64,000 bases of DNA, taken from assembly GCA_020741775.1 (NCBI GenBank), contig DYYG01000025.1, forward strand, positions 44,085 through 108,084. The letters are read 5' to 3'. The notes under the pieces were generated by a model. The model made no database searches and was not told the origin of the DNA. It worked only from the letters and a program-made list of their open reading frames with translations. This DNA is from Methylorubrum populi. Lineage in GTDB: Bacteria > Pseudomonadota > Alphaproteobacteria > Rhizobiales > Beijerinckiaceae. The translations under genes and the position numbers were made by a program. Positions 18,479 to 26,791 of this stretch are shown here, piece after piece. Numbering within the stretch: position 1 is the stretch's first letter; each line of letters opens with the position of its first letter.

Positions 18479-19054
18479 ATGCCGCGCCTGTTCACCGGGC
18501 TCGAAATCCCGGCGGAGATCGCCGAGAGGCTGTCCTTCTTCCGCGGCGGTTTGCCGGGTGCGCGCTGGATCGAGCCGGGCGACTACCATGTCACCCTGCG
18601 CTTCCTCGGCGAGGTCGACGACGTCCTCGCCGCCGATCTCGACGCCGGCCTCGCGGAGGCGCGCCCGCGCCCGCCTCTCACCGTGACCCTCGACGGGCTC
18701 GCGGCCTTCGGCGGCGACAAGCCGCGGGCACTCTATGCTTCGGTGGTGGCCACGCCCGAATTGATCGCGTTGCAGGAGGAGCACGAGCGCATCGCCCGCC
18801 GGGCCGGTGCCGAGCCGGAGCGGCGCAAGTTCACGCCACACGTCACCCTGGCCCGCCTCAACCGCGAGGCGACGCCGGAGGCGGTGGCGCACATCCTCGC
18901 GCAGACGGGCGTGTTTCCCCGCCTTAGCTTCACGGCGCGGCGGGCTGCCCTCTACTCGGCCCGCACCTCGCGGGGCGGCGGCCCCTATCTCGTCGAGGCA
19001 GCCTATCCCTTTGTGGGCGGGGAATTCGGGGCTGACGAGGACGCGGACGGCTAG
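18479..19054 (+). CDS. thpR: RNA 2',3'-cyclic phosphodiesterase
   Basis: A 191-residue 2H-phosphoesterase (LigT/ThpR) that opens 2',3'-cyclic phosphate ends of RNA. The two HxTx motifs are HVTL at 37-40 and HVTL at 121-124, each on the expected strand, and length fits the family. It begins five bases after the esterase stop, so the two are cotranscribed. The C-terminal strand LYSARTSRGGGPYLVEAAYPF is typical. Confidence 0.9.
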   Translation: MPRLFTGLEIPAEIAERLSFFRGGLPGARWIEPGDYHVTLRFLGEVDDVLAADLDAGLAEARPRPPLTVTLDGLAAFGGDKPRALYASVVATPELIALQEEHERIARRAGAEPERRKFTPHVTLARLNREATPEAVAHILAQTGVFPRLSFTARRAALYSARTSRGGGPYLVEAAYPFVGGEFGADEDADG

Positions 19055-19069
19055 GTCCCTGGTTTCGAT

Positions 19070-19113
19070 GCGCTCTCTTTTGCCGAACTGGTGTCCACTT
19101 CGGCGGAGAGCGC
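19070..19113 (-). repeat. interspersed structured repeat, family 1, copy 1
   Basis: GCGCTCTC (19070-19077) pairs with GAGAGCGC (19106-19113), and an inner stem GCCGAA/TTCGGC encloses a loop containing GTGTCCAC (GTGGACAC on the other strand). The element matches 49575-49618 in reverse orientation. The outer stem differs from that copy by a compensated base pair. Confidence 0.7.
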
Positions 19114-19196
19114 CCCAGGATTCACCGTGTCGTGCGTTCCGCCCTTGCTTTGGGCTGCGGGTTGCGGCATGACGCGAGCCGCGCCGCGCGCGCCGT

Positions 19197-19273
19197 AGGA
19201 GTGTAGCTCAACTGGTCAGAGCACCGGTCTCCAAAACCGGGGGTTGGGGGTTCGAGTCCCTCCACTCCTGCCA
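19197..19273 (+). tRNA. tRNA-Trp (CCA anticodon)
   Basis: A 77-base cloverleaf with encoded CCA. The acceptor AGGAGTG (19197-19203) pairs with CACTCCT (19263-19269), the discriminator is G19270 and CCA is 19271-19273. The anticodon stem CCGGT/ACCGG encloses CTCCAAA, giving anticodon CCA at 19231-19233. The T arm carries GGTTCGAGTCC. Its place just before secE-nusG is the conserved one in Rhizobiales. Confidence 0.97.
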
Positions 19274-19500
19274 CGGCGTCTGTCACCGCGCATCGCAAGC
19301 TTCTCTCAAAACGCAAAGTCTCCTCCGTTGAGGGACTGCCGATTCGGCGCCAGCCTGTGCGGCATGAGTCCAGTCGACAAGCCGGATCACTTGCGCTAGA
19401 GCGGGCAAATTCCGAGATCCTCAGATGCTGTCGGTGTGGGACGAATGGCCCCGCACCGCGATCGGCGGTTCCCGGAGCCCTGTCCGGTTTCAGTTGCGCC

Positions 19501-19803
19501 ATGGCATCCAACGAAGCGACCAAGAAAGCCGATGCGGCGCGCGGCCCCAATCGCAGCGCCTCCCCTGCGGCGCCGCAGCGGGCGACCCCGCCCGCGCGTC
19601 CCGCGCCCAAGCGGGTTGGCCCGGTGGAATTCCTGGGCGAGGTGCGCGACGAGGCCCGCAAGGTCACGTGGCCGACCCGCAAGGAGACCACCGTCACCAC
19701 CATCATGGTGTTCGTCATGGTGGTGGTCGCGAGCCTGTTCTTCGTCGCCGTCGATCAGGTGCTGCGCTTCGCCGTCGGCCTGATCCTGGGGATCGGCGCC
19801 TGA
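19501..19803 (+). CDS. secE: preprotein translocase subunit SecE
   Basis: The 100-residue SecE clamp of the SecYEG channel. An Ala/Pro-rich cytosolic lead (1-38) precedes the conserved amphipathic helix (VEFLGEVRDEARKVTWPTRKE) and one transmembrane helix (about 68-92). Single-helix SecE is usual in alphaproteobacteria. It is 47 bp upstream of nusG. The ribosome binding site is weak; the ATG is chosen by homology. Confidence 0.95.
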   Translation: MASNEATKKADAARGPNRSASPAAPQRATPPARPAPKRVGPVEFLGEVRDEARKVTWPTRKETTVTTIMVFVMVVVASLFFVAVDQVLRFAVGLILGIGA

Positions 19804-19850
19804 TTCATTGCTGGCGTTTCGCGAGAGACGCCGAGGAGTTGAGAAGACCC

Positions 19851-20384
19851 GTGTCGAAGCGCTGGTACATCGTCCACGCCTACTCGAACTTCGAGAACAA
19901 GGTCGCCCAGTCCATCAAGGATCAGGCGGCCCAGCGCGGGCTGACCGACCTGTTCGACGAGGTCATGGTCCCGACCGAGAAGGTCACCGAGGTGCGCCGC
20001 GGCCGCAAGGTCGACGCCGAGCGGAAGTTCTTTCCCGGCTACGTGCTGGTGAAGTGCGACCTGACCGACGAGGTCTACCACCTCATCAAGAACACCCCGA
20101 AGGTGACCGGCTTCCTCGGCGCCGACAAGGCCAAGCCGGTGCCGATCCCGGATGCCGAGGCCGAGCGCATCAAGGGGCAGGTGCAGGAGGGCGTCGACCG
20201 CCCGAAGCACACCCTTTCTTTCGAGATCGGCGAGACGGTTCGCGTCTCCGACGGTCCGTTCGCCTCCTTCAACGGCACCGTCGAGGAAATCGACGAGGCC
20301 CGCTCGCGCCTCAAGGTGGCGGTGTCGATCTTCGGCCGCGCCACCCCGGTCGAGCTGGAATACGGGCAGGTCGAGAAGGCCTGA
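19851..20384 (+). CDS. nusG: transcription termination/antitermination factor NusG
   Basis: The 177-residue NusG, which binds RNA polymerase and couples to Rho or the ribosome. The NGN domain starts at SKRWYIVHAYSNFENKVAQ and contains the RRGRKVDAERKFFPGYV segment; the KOW domain is near 125-150 (VRVSDGPFASFNGTVEEID). Translation starts at GTG (19851), with GAGGAG about 12 bases upstream. Followed by a strong hairpin before rplK. Confidence 0.97.
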   Translation: MSKRWYIVHAYSNFENKVAQSIKDQAAQRGLTDLFDEVMVPTEKVTEVRRGRKVDAERKFFPGYVLVKCDLTDEVYHLIKNTPKVTGFLGADKAKPVPIPDAEAERIKGQVQEGVDRPKHTLSFEIGETVRVSDGPFASFNGTVEEIDEARSRLKVAVSIFGRATPVELEYGQVEKA

Positions 20385-20400
20385 CCTTTTCCGCGTTTTT

Positions 20401-20487
20401 GATCGATCAAAATTGATTGATCCTCGGTTCCGGGCCGGCGGCTTCGCCTCGGCCCGGTAGGGTGGCGCCTTTGCAAAAGGCGCCACC
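20401..20487 (+). repeat. two inverted repeats between nusG and rplK
   Basis: An A/T-rich dyad GATCGATCAA (20401-20410) with 20413-20422 (one mismatch) is followed by a perfect 12-bp hairpin, GGTGGCGCCTTT (20461-20472) with 20476-20487, three-base loop. Neither has a T-run. They may separate nusG from the rplKA transcript or act in the rplK leader. Confidence 0.6.
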
Positions 20488-20610
20488 GAAACCCGCGGGA
20501 GATCCGCCCGGCTTCGCCTCCGGGATCGTTCGGATCGCACCGCGACCTGCAACCGCCCGTCCGTCCGTGCCTAGGCAGCGCGGCGACGCGCATTTCTTGG
20601 GAGCAGTCCC

Positions 20611-21060
20611 ATGGCGAAGAAGATCACGGGCTACGTGAAGCTTCAGGTCCCGGCCGGCGCCGCCAACCCGTCGCCGCCGATCGGTCCCGCGCTCGGTCAG
20701 CGCGGCCTCAACATCATGGAATTCTGCAAGGCCTTCAATGCGAAGACCGCGCAGATGGAGAAGGGCACCCCGATCCCGGTGATCATCACCGCGTATCAGG
20801 ATCGCTCCTTCACCTTCGAGATGAAGCAGCCCCCGGTCACCTTCTTCCTGAAGAAGGCGGTGGGCCTGAAGATCGGCAAGAAGCCGGCCTCCGGCTCCAA
20901 GACCCCCGGCAAGGGCCCGACCGTCGGCAAGATCACCGAGGCGCAGCTTCGTGAGATCGCCGAGAAGAAGATGCCCGACCTGAACTGCGACTCCGTCGAT
21001 GCGGCGGTCGCGATGATCCGTGGCTCCGCGCGAGCCATGGGCCTCGAAGTCGTCGCGTAA
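20611..21060 (+). CDS. rplK: 50S ribosomal protein L11
   Basis: The 149-residue L11 of the GTPase-associated stalk base. It shows the family start ([12 protein letters not shown]), the [22 protein letters not shown] segment in the N-terminal domain and the 23S-rRNA-binding C-terminal domain with GKIT and ARAMGLEV. Ribosomal L1/L11 operon; 11 bp before rplA. Confidence 0.98.
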   Translation: MAKKITGYVKLQVPAGAANPSPPIGPALGQRGLNIMEFCKAFNAKTAQMEKGTPIPVIITAYQDRSFTFEMKQPPVTFFLKKAVGLKIGKKPASGSKTPGKGPTVGKITEAQLREIAEKKMPDLNCDSVDAAVAMIRGSARAMGLEVVA

Positions 21061-21071
21061 GGGAGGGCATC

Positions 21072-21770
21072 ATGGCACGCGAAGGAAAGCGCATCCGCGC
21101 CGCCCGCGAGGGTCTGGAGCCCACGAAGCTCTACGCCATCGACGAGGCGATCAAGCTGGTGAAGTCGAAGGCCTCGGCCAAGTTCGATGAGACCGTCGAG
21201 ATCTCGATGAATCTCGGCGTCGATCCGCGTCACGCCGACCAGATGGTCCGCGGCGTCTGCAACCTGCCGAACGGCTCCGGCCGGACGGTCCGCGTGGCGG
21301 TCTTCGCCCGTGGCGCCAAGGCGGACGACGCCAAGGCGGCGGGTGCCGACATCGTCGGCGCCGAGGATCTCCTCGAGATCGTCCAGGGCGGCAAGATCGA
21401 GTTCGATCGCTGCATCGCGACCCCGGACCTGATGCCGCTGGTCGGCCGTCTCGGTAAGGTGCTCGGCCCGCGCGGCCTGATGCCGAACCCGAAGGTCGGG
21501 ACCGTCACCATGGACGTGAAGGGCGCTGTCGCCGCCGCCAAGGGCGGCGCGGTGGAGTTCCGCGTCGAGAAGGCGGGCATCATCCATGCCGGCGTCGGCA
21601 AGGTGTCCTTCGACGAGCAGAAGCTCGTCGAGAACATCAAGGCCTTCGCCGACGCGGTCGCCAAGGCGAAGCCCGCCGGCGCCAAGGGCACCTACATCCA
21701 GCGCATCGCCGTCACCTCGACGATGGGCCCGGGCGTGAAGGTCGAGCCCTCCACGGTGCTGACCGCGTAA
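21072..21770 (+). CDS. rplA: 50S ribosomal protein L1
   Basis: The 232-residue L1 of the mobile ribosomal stalk and the usual translational repressor of its own operon. [15 protein letters not shown] is the signature. GGGAGG precedes the ATG. In most bacteria rplJ follows directly; here a terminator and about 15.8 kb of unrelated genes intervene. Confidence 0.98.
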   Translation: MAREGKRIRAAREGLEPTKLYAIDEAIKLVKSKASAKFDETVEISMNLGVDPRHADQMVRGVCNLPNGSGRTVRVAVFARGAKADDAKAAGADIVGAEDLLEIVQGGKIEFDRCIATPDLMPLVGRLGKVLGPRGLMPNPKVGTVTMDVKGAVAAAKGGAVEFRVEKAGIIHAGVGKVSFDEQKLVENIKAFADAVAKAKPAGAKGTYIQRIAVTSTMGPGVKVEPSTVLTA

Positions 21771-21795
21771 GCGTTCGCCCCAACAGACTATTGGG

Positions 21796-21826
21796 AAGCG
21801 CCTGGCCGAAAGGCCGGGCGCTTTTC
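21796..21826 (+). terminator. intrinsic terminator of rplKA
   Basis: AAGCGCCTGGCC (21796-21807) pairs with 21812-21823 (one G-T wobble) around a GAAA loop and runs into TTTT. It ends the operon 26 bases after the rplA stop. Confidence 0.9.
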
Positions 21827-21881
21827 GTTTGAATGATGGGTTTCGGATCGCCCCGAGGCGATGCGCCGTGACGGGTGGACA

Positions 21882-23120
21882 TTACCCCTCCGCCACCTCC
21901 TCCAGCGCCAGCCTCAGGTGGCGCGGGCCCCTCAGGGAGGCGCCCGGCCGGTAGGGCGGGGGATCCTCGGTCAGGGACAGGCCCTTCAGCCGCCGCACCA
22001 GGGAGACCAGTGCCACCTCCGCCTCGATCCGGGCCAGCGGGGCGCCGACACAGTAGTGGAGGCCACCGCCGAAGCCGAGATGGCGGTTGTCGGGCCGATC
22101 CGGGTCGAAGCGGTCGGGATCGGAAAAGCGCAGCGGATCGCGGTTGGCCGCCGCGAGCAGGAGGATCACCGGCGCGTCCTTCGGGATGGTGATCCCGGCG
22201 ACCGGAATATCGGCCAGCGCCAGCCGGGTGCGGTAATGGACCGGCGGCTCGTAGCGCAGCAGCTCCTCGATCAGGCGCGGGGCCGTCTCCGGCTCCGCGC
22301 GCAGACGCTCCAGATGTTCGGGGAAGCGCAGCAGCGTCAGCATGCCGTTGGTGATCAGGTTCACCGTGGTCTCGTGGCCCGCCACCAGCAGCAGCACGGC
22401 GGTGGCGATCAGGTCGAAATCGTTCATCCCGTCCGTGTCGGTCGCGAGATCGGAGAGGATGTCTTCCTGCGGGGTCTTGCGCTTCTCCTTGATCAGGCCC
22501 TGGATGTAGTCGGCGATCTCGTTGAAGCAGACCTCGTTCTTGGCCTGCGTCTCCTCATCGCCGCGCTGATTCGGTTCCAGGGCCGTCGCGAGCTGCGTCG
22601 CCCAGCCGTGGAACTGCGCCTCGTCCTCCGGCGGCACGCCGAGCAATTCGCAGATCACCGTGACCGGCAGCGGATAGGAGAAATCGTCGACGAGATCGAT
22701 CCGCGGCTTGCCCGCCATCTTGGCGATCAGGTCGTCGGTGATGCGTCTCGTCTTGTCGCGCATGCCGCGCACCCGCTGAGGCGTGAAGCAGCGCATCACC
22801 TGCCCCCTCAGACGGTCGTGGTCGGGCGGGTCGCGGAAGATGAAGGGCCGGTGCCGCTTGCGGATCTCGGCCCGGACCGGCCGCACAAGCAGGTCGGTGA
22901 TCGGATGGCCGGTCCAGCGGAATTTCTGCGGATCGGGCAGGTCGTCGGAGCTGATCCGGGGGTCGGAGATCAGCCGCGCCAGCTCGGCATGGGTGCTGAC
23001 GACATAGGTGCCGTCCTCCTGCCGGGAGACCGGGATTTTCCGCAGTTCCGCGTAGAGCGGGTAGGGGTTCGCCCGGTTGGCCGGGTCGAGGATCTGTTCG
23101 AACAGCGTGCTTCCGGTCAC
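21882..23120 (-). CDS. cytochrome P450, bacterial class I
   Basis: A 412-residue soluble P450 mono-oxygenase. The oxygen-activation motif on helix I is AGHETT (247-252), the ExxR pair is Glu286/Arg289, and the heme loop is FGGGLHYCVGAPLAR with Cys357 as axial ligand. I start at GTG 23120, behind AGGAG and four bases after the reductase stop; a GTG at 23141 would overlap the reductase. The substrate is unknown; related enzymes hydroxylate terpenoids, fatty acids or aromatics. The operon supplies its own ferredoxin and reductase. Confidence 0.93.
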   Translation of the reverse strand: MTGSTLFEQILDPANRANPYPLYAELRKIPVSRQEDGTYVVSTHAELARLISDPRISSDDLPDPQKFRWTGHPITDLLVRPVRAEIRKRHRPFIFRDPPDHDRLRGQVMRCFTPQRVRGMRDKTRRITDDLIAKMAGKPRIDLVDDFSYPLPVTVICELLGVPPEDEAQFHGWATQLATALEPNQRGDEETQAKNEVCFNEIADYIQGLIKEKRKTPQEDILSDLATDTDGMNDFDLIATAVLLLVAGHETTVNLITNGMLTLLRFPEHLERLRAEPETAPRLIEELLRYEPPVHYRTRLALADIPVAGITIPKDAPVILLLAAANRDPLRFSDPDRFDPDRPDNRHLGFGGGLHYCVGAPLARIEAEVALVSLVRRLKGLSLTEDPPPYRPGASLRGPRHLRLALEEVAEG

Positions 23121-23124
23121 GGGA

Positions 23125-24387
23125 TCACGGCTCCTGCACACGGAGGCGGGGCTGGTCGACGGCCTCCTCGATCGGCGGAAACGGGGCGCGCTCCCGGATC
23201 GCGGCCTTGTAGGCGGGCAGCCAGCGGGCGCTGTCGATGGAGGCTGCGGCGACGGTCCGGCCCTCCTTGCCGAACACGGCCACGAGCCGACGCTCCTCCA
23301 GGGAGCCGTGCACCACCGCGAAGGCGTCGGCGCCGTCGGTGAGCCCCACGAGCTTGATGGTCAGGCCGAATTGCTGCGACCAGAAATCGGGCAGGTGATC
23401 GTGCCGGCGCATCGCCGAGGCGTCGCCCGCCAGCATGTTGCCTGCGGCGGTCTCGGCCTGTGCGCGGGCATTGCCCCAATGCTCCACCGCCACCAGAGCG
23501 TCGTCGTCATGCGGGTTCGGCCAGCGGGCGACATCGCCTGCAGCGAACACGCCTTGGACCACGCTCCCGTCCCGGCGCAGGGCACGGCAGAAGGCGTCGC
23601 AGCGCAAGCCCTTGGCATCCGCCGCGAGGCCCGAGCCATCGAGCCACTCGACATTGCGCAGGGTGCCGATGGCGGCGACCAGGCAATCGGTCTCGATCCG
23701 TTCGCCATCCTTCAGCGTCACGGCGGTCAAGCGCCCGCCTTCCGCTTCCATCCGCTCGATTTCCGACGCGAGGCGCAGATCGACGCCCTTCTCGCGTGCC
23801 ACCTCACCGATCAGGCCGCCGAGCTGGGCGCCGAGGGCGGCCGCCAGGGGAGTGGCGTCGCGCACCAGCAGCGTGACCGGGATGTCGAGGTCGCGGCAGG
23901 TCGAGGCGACCTCGAAGCCGATGAAGCCGCCGCCGACGAGGACGACGCGCCCTGGCTTCGCCTGAAGTCGCTGCCCGAGCCGTTGCGCGTCGTCCCGGCC
24001 GCGCAAGGTGTAGAGCCCGTCGAGGGCGGCCTCCTCGGGCTTCGGCCAAGGCCGGGCCCTTGTGCCGGTGGCGATCAGCAGGCGATCGTAGGGCAGGCGG
24101 CTGCCATCGCCGAGTTCGACGAACCGCTCCTCGGGATCGAGCCGGGTCGCGGGCAGGCCGAGGCGGAACTCGGCCCCCAAATCGGGGTGGCGGGGCAGGG
24201 TGGTGTCGGCGGAGTAGAGGCCACGCAGCACCTGCTTGGAGAGCGGCGGCCGGTCATAAGGCAGGTGGGGTTCGTCGCCGATCAGGGTGAGACGGCCGGC
24301 AAAGCCCCGCGCGCGCAGGCCGTGGGCGGCGGCGAGACCCGCCAGGGAGGCGCCGACGATGACGATACGCTCGGGCGATGTCGTCAC
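23125..24387 (-). CDS. NAD(P)H-dependent FAD ferredoxin reductase
   Basis: A 420-residue flavoprotein of the putidaredoxin-reductase/BphA4 type that takes electrons from NAD(P)H to the P450 ferredoxin. The FAD-binding fold opens at IVIVGASLAGLAAA (8-21), DRPPLSK follows, the NAD fold is VVLVGGGFIGFEVA (about 148-161) and the second FAD contact is GVFAAGDVA. It starts at GTG 24387, overlapping the ferredoxin stop (GTGA), so translation is coupled. Confidence 0.93.
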   Translation of the reverse strand: MTTSPERIVIVGASLAGLAAAHGLRARGFAGRLTLIGDEPHLPYDRPPLSKQVLRGLYSADTTLPRHPDLGAEFRLGLPATRLDPEERFVELGDGSRLPYDRLLIATGTRARPWPKPEEAALDGLYTLRGRDDAQRLGQRLQAKPGRVVLVGGGFIGFEVASTCRDLDIPVTLLVRDATPLAAALGAQLGGLIGEVAREKGVDLRLASEIERMEAEGGRLTAVTLKDGERIETDCLVAAIGTLRNVEWLDGSGLAADAKGLRCDAFCRALRRDGSVVQGVFAAGDVARWPNPHDDDALVAVEHWGNARAQAETAAGNMLAGDASAMRRHDHLPDFWSQQFGLTIKLVGLTDGADAFAVVHGSLEERRLVAVFGKEGRTVAAASIDSARWLPAYKAAIRERAPFPPIEEAVDQPRLRVQEP

Positions 24388-24602
24388 CGCGCGGCTCCGG
24401 TCTCGTCGGGAGCATCGCTGACGGCGGTGATCGCCCGGACCGGGCAGGCATGGACGGCGCGCTCGATCTCACCCCGTGCCGACTCATCCGGGGCGGGATC
24501 GTAGACCAGGGCTTCCTTGCCGTGCAGGGCGAAATGGCCGGGCGCGGCGTAGAGGCATTGCGCGTAGGCCTGACAGCGGTTGAGATCCACGACGACCTTC
24601 AT
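24384..24602 (-). CDS. P450 ferredoxin with a Tyr in place of a cluster Cys
   Basis: A 72-residue [3Fe-4S]/[4Fe-4S] ferredoxin. The cluster motif is CQAYAQC (Cys10, Cys16) with Tyr13 in the position of the second cysteine, plus HACPVRAI with Cys52. This CxxYxxC...CP form belongs to the P450-associated ferredoxins described from Rhodopseudomonas and actinomycetes. It is the first gene of the three-gene operon, so electron flow should be reductase to this protein to the P450. No transcriptional regulator is adjacent. Confidence 0.92.
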   Translation of the reverse strand: MKVVVDLNRCQAYAQCLYAAPGHFALHGKEALVYDPAPDESARGEIERAVHACPVRAITAVSDAPDETGAAR

Positions 24603-24758
24603 GGGCGCTTTCGGTCAGCCTTTGCCATGGGGAGAACAGCCGCCGGAAAGGCGGCCCGACGATAGGTAGGGCAGGGCTGTCCGCGCACCACGGCGGCGGC
24701 CTGACGCTCCCGGCCGCTTGAGGAACCGCTCAAACGCCGTGTCGGATCAATCGCGGGG

Positions 24759-25844
24759 TCAGGGAGCGGCGGGCTCGATGGTGCCCAGGGTCCGCCGCCC
24801 GAGCGCCCGCGCCTTGAGGCGCAGGGCCGGTTTCTCGATGCCGTACCAGGAGAGAGCGGCCACGAGCAGGGCGAGCAGAAGGGCCGGCGCCAGCAGTGCG
24901 AGGGCGGAGGCCGAGGGGAACAGGGCGTGCAGGCTCTGCTGGATCGGCCAGCCGTAGAGATAGACGCCGTAGGACAGGTCGGCGGGCGGATCGAGGGCGG
25001 GGCGACTGAGCACCGGCAGGAAGGCGAGCCAGATCGCGGCGTAGCTCTCGGACAGGAACAGCAGGGTGCGGCCGGGCGCGTGCCCCTGCAGCCAGATCGC
25101 CGCGGCGAGGCCGAGCAGCGGCCAGGGCCCGAGCCGCACGCGGTCGCGCCAGAGATAGAGGCAGGCGCCGGTGGCGAAGATCAGCGGCAGCCGCAGGGCG
25201 GTCTCGGTGCCCTTCGGCATGTCGGGCCGGGCGGCTTCCAATCCCGCCAGGGCCAGCGCCAGGGCGAGGGTGAGCGCCGGCACGGCCCAGCGCAGCCGCA
25301 GCAGGCCGAACAGCCCGGCGACGAGGACGCCGACGTAGCAGATCGTCTCGTATTTCAGGGTCCAGACCGTGCCGAGCGGGCTGCGATAGGGGTTGGCCTC
25401 GAACAGGCCGGGCAGGCTCGTGTTGCTCTTGAAGGACAGCAGCGTGCCGCGCACGAAGCGCCACAGCTCCGGGCTCGCGAGGTAATCGGCGAGCGGCAGC
25501 CGGGTGAGGGCGGCGCCGAGGCCGAGGCCCACCAGCAGCACCGCCGCGACGAGGCCGGGCAGGATGCGCAGGGAGCGGGCGATGACGTAATCGCGCCAGC
25601 CGCGCCGGTCGTAGCTCATGGTCACGAGGAAGCCGGAGACGGCGAAGAAGCCGTTCACCGCGTGCTCGCCGAGGGAGAAGCCGGTGGCGCGGGTCAGGGG
25701 CTCGTCGAGGGGATTGCCGGAGACGACGCTGAAGGCGTGGGAGAGCACGACCATCAGGGCCAGCACCAGCCGCAGGCCGGAAAAGGCGTTGTGCGGGCGC
25801 GCCAGCGCCTCCGCCACGGTCGGGCCGGAGAACAGGGCGCTCAC
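24759..25844 (-). CDS. membrane acyltransferase 3 (OafA/NodX family)
   Basis: A 361-residue integral membrane O-acyltransferase with about ten hydrophobic segments. The family's N-terminal signature is FSGLRLVLALMVVLSHAF with Arg25 and His36; VSGFLV (about 69-74) follows, and SYGVYLYGWPIQQ lies near the C-terminus. Such proteins O-acetylate sugars of lipopolysaccharide or exopolysaccharide. It starts at GTG 25844, overlapping the stop of the upstream glycosyltransferase, so the two likely act on the same glycan. Confidence 0.9.
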   Translation of the reverse strand: MSALFSGPTVAEALARPHNAFSGLRLVLALMVVLSHAFSVVSGNPLDEPLTRATGFSLGEHAVNGFFAVSGFLVTMSYDRRGWRDYVIARSLRILPGLVAAVLLVGLGLGAALTRLPLADYLASPELWRFVRGTLLSFKSNTSLPGLFEANPYRSPLGTVWTLKYETICYVGVLVAGLFGLLRLRWAVPALTLALALALAGLEAARPDMPKGTETALRLPLIFATGACLYLWRDRVRLGPWPLLGLAAAIWLQGHAPGRTLLFLSESYAAIWLAFLPVLSRPALDPPADLSYGVYLYGWPIQQSLHALFPSASALALLAPALLLALLVAALSWYGIEKPALRLKARALGRRTLGTIEPAAP

Positions 25845-26737
25845 GGGGCGAGTTCCGCGGCCGAGACTTCCTCCACCAAGCCTTCACGGGCGAGGGCGCT
25901 CACGCCGCGCAGGGCAGCCCAGGCCCCGGCGGCAGAGCCGCCATAGCGCTCCAGGCCGGCGCGGTGGAGGACGAGGGCGGAGAGCGCCGCCTTCGGGGCG
26001 TTCGTCGTGAGCATGCCGGGGCTCGGATCGGGCAGGCCGTATTTGCGCGACACGTAGGCGCGCGACCACGCCTGATGCCAGCGGGTGCGGAACACCCGGC
26101 CCGGCTCCGGCGCCGAGGAGCGCCCGCGCCCGTGCAGGGCCAGGGCGCCATGGACATGGACCAGGGCCCGCCCCGCATCGGCCACCCGGCGGCAGAGGTC
26201 GTCATCCTCGTAGAACAGGAAGATGTTCGGGTCGAAGCCGCCGAGTTCGAGGAAGAAGGCCCGCTCGGTCATCAGGCAGGCGCCGGAGAGGAACGGTGCG
26301 CAGGCATCGCCCTCGGGGGGGGCGCGCAGGCCCTTCGGATTGGTGAGATAGGGCGCGAGCAGCGAGCGCGGCTGGTAGAAGAAACGCCCGTCCGGCTCGT
26401 GGATGCGCGGCGCCAGCAGCCCGGCATCGGGCCAGTCCCGCGCGGCGGTGCGGAGGGCGGCGGCGGCGCCCGTTTGCAGCACGAGGTCCGGGTTCAGGAT
26501 GAGGACGTGGCGCGCCCCCTCGGCGGCCCGCACGCCGATATTGTTGGCGCGGCCATAGCCCTCGTTGCGGGCATTGCGGATCACCCGCGCGCCGTGGCGG
26601 TGCGCCACCGCCACCGAGTCGTCGCGGCTCGCATTGTCGACGACGAGAGCCGGAATGTGGTCGCGGGCGAGGGCGCCGAGGCAGGCGGGCAGAACCTCGG
26701 CGCTGTCGTGGGTAACGACGATGGCGGTCAGCGACAT
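25841..26737 (-). CDS. family 2 glycosyltransferase, rhamnosyltransferase-like
   Basis: A 298-residue GT-A enzyme. AIVVTHDSAEVL opens the fold, VDNASRD (33-39) is the typical nucleotide-binding stretch, NEGYGRANNIG (58-68) and LNPD (81-84, a DxD-like site) follow, and FLFYEDDDLCRR is the catalytic-base region of WbbL/rhamnosyltransferase relatives. I start at ATG 26737. It is coupled by overlap to the acyltransferase and points to surface polysaccharide decoration. Confidence 0.9.
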   Translation of the reverse strand: MSLTAIVVTHDSAEVLPACLGALARDHIPALVVDNASRDDSVAVAHRHGARVIRNARNEGYGRANNIGVRAAEGARHVLILNPDLVLQTGAAAALRTAARDWPDAGLLAPRIHEPDGRFFYQPRSLLAPYLTNPKGLRAPPEGDACAPFLSGACLMTERAFFLELGGFDPNIFLFYEDDDLCRRVADAGRALVHVHGALALHGRGRSSAPEPGRVFRTRWHQAWSRAYVSRKYGLPDPSPGMLTTNAPKAALSALVLHRAGLERYGGSAAGAWAALRGVSALAREGLVEEVSAAELAP

Positions 26738-26753
26738 GCCGTTATCCGCAGGC

Positions 26754-26778
26754 ACCCTCCCCCGCATCGGGGGAGGGT
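26754..26778. repeat. REP-like hairpin, second copy of the 6040-6065 stem
   Basis: ACCCTCCCCC (26754-26763) pairs perfectly with GGGGGAGGGT (26769-26778) across five bases; both arms are identical to those at 6040-6065. It lies between aspS and the glycosyltransferase gene on the same strand. Confidence 0.75.
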
Positions 26779-26791
26779 TCAACGCTGTCCC

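Noticed and set aside
23118..23141. The longer P450 start at GTG 23141
   Set aside because: It would overlap the reductase stop by 17 bases, while GTG 23120 has AGGAG at a workable distance and lies just after that stop.
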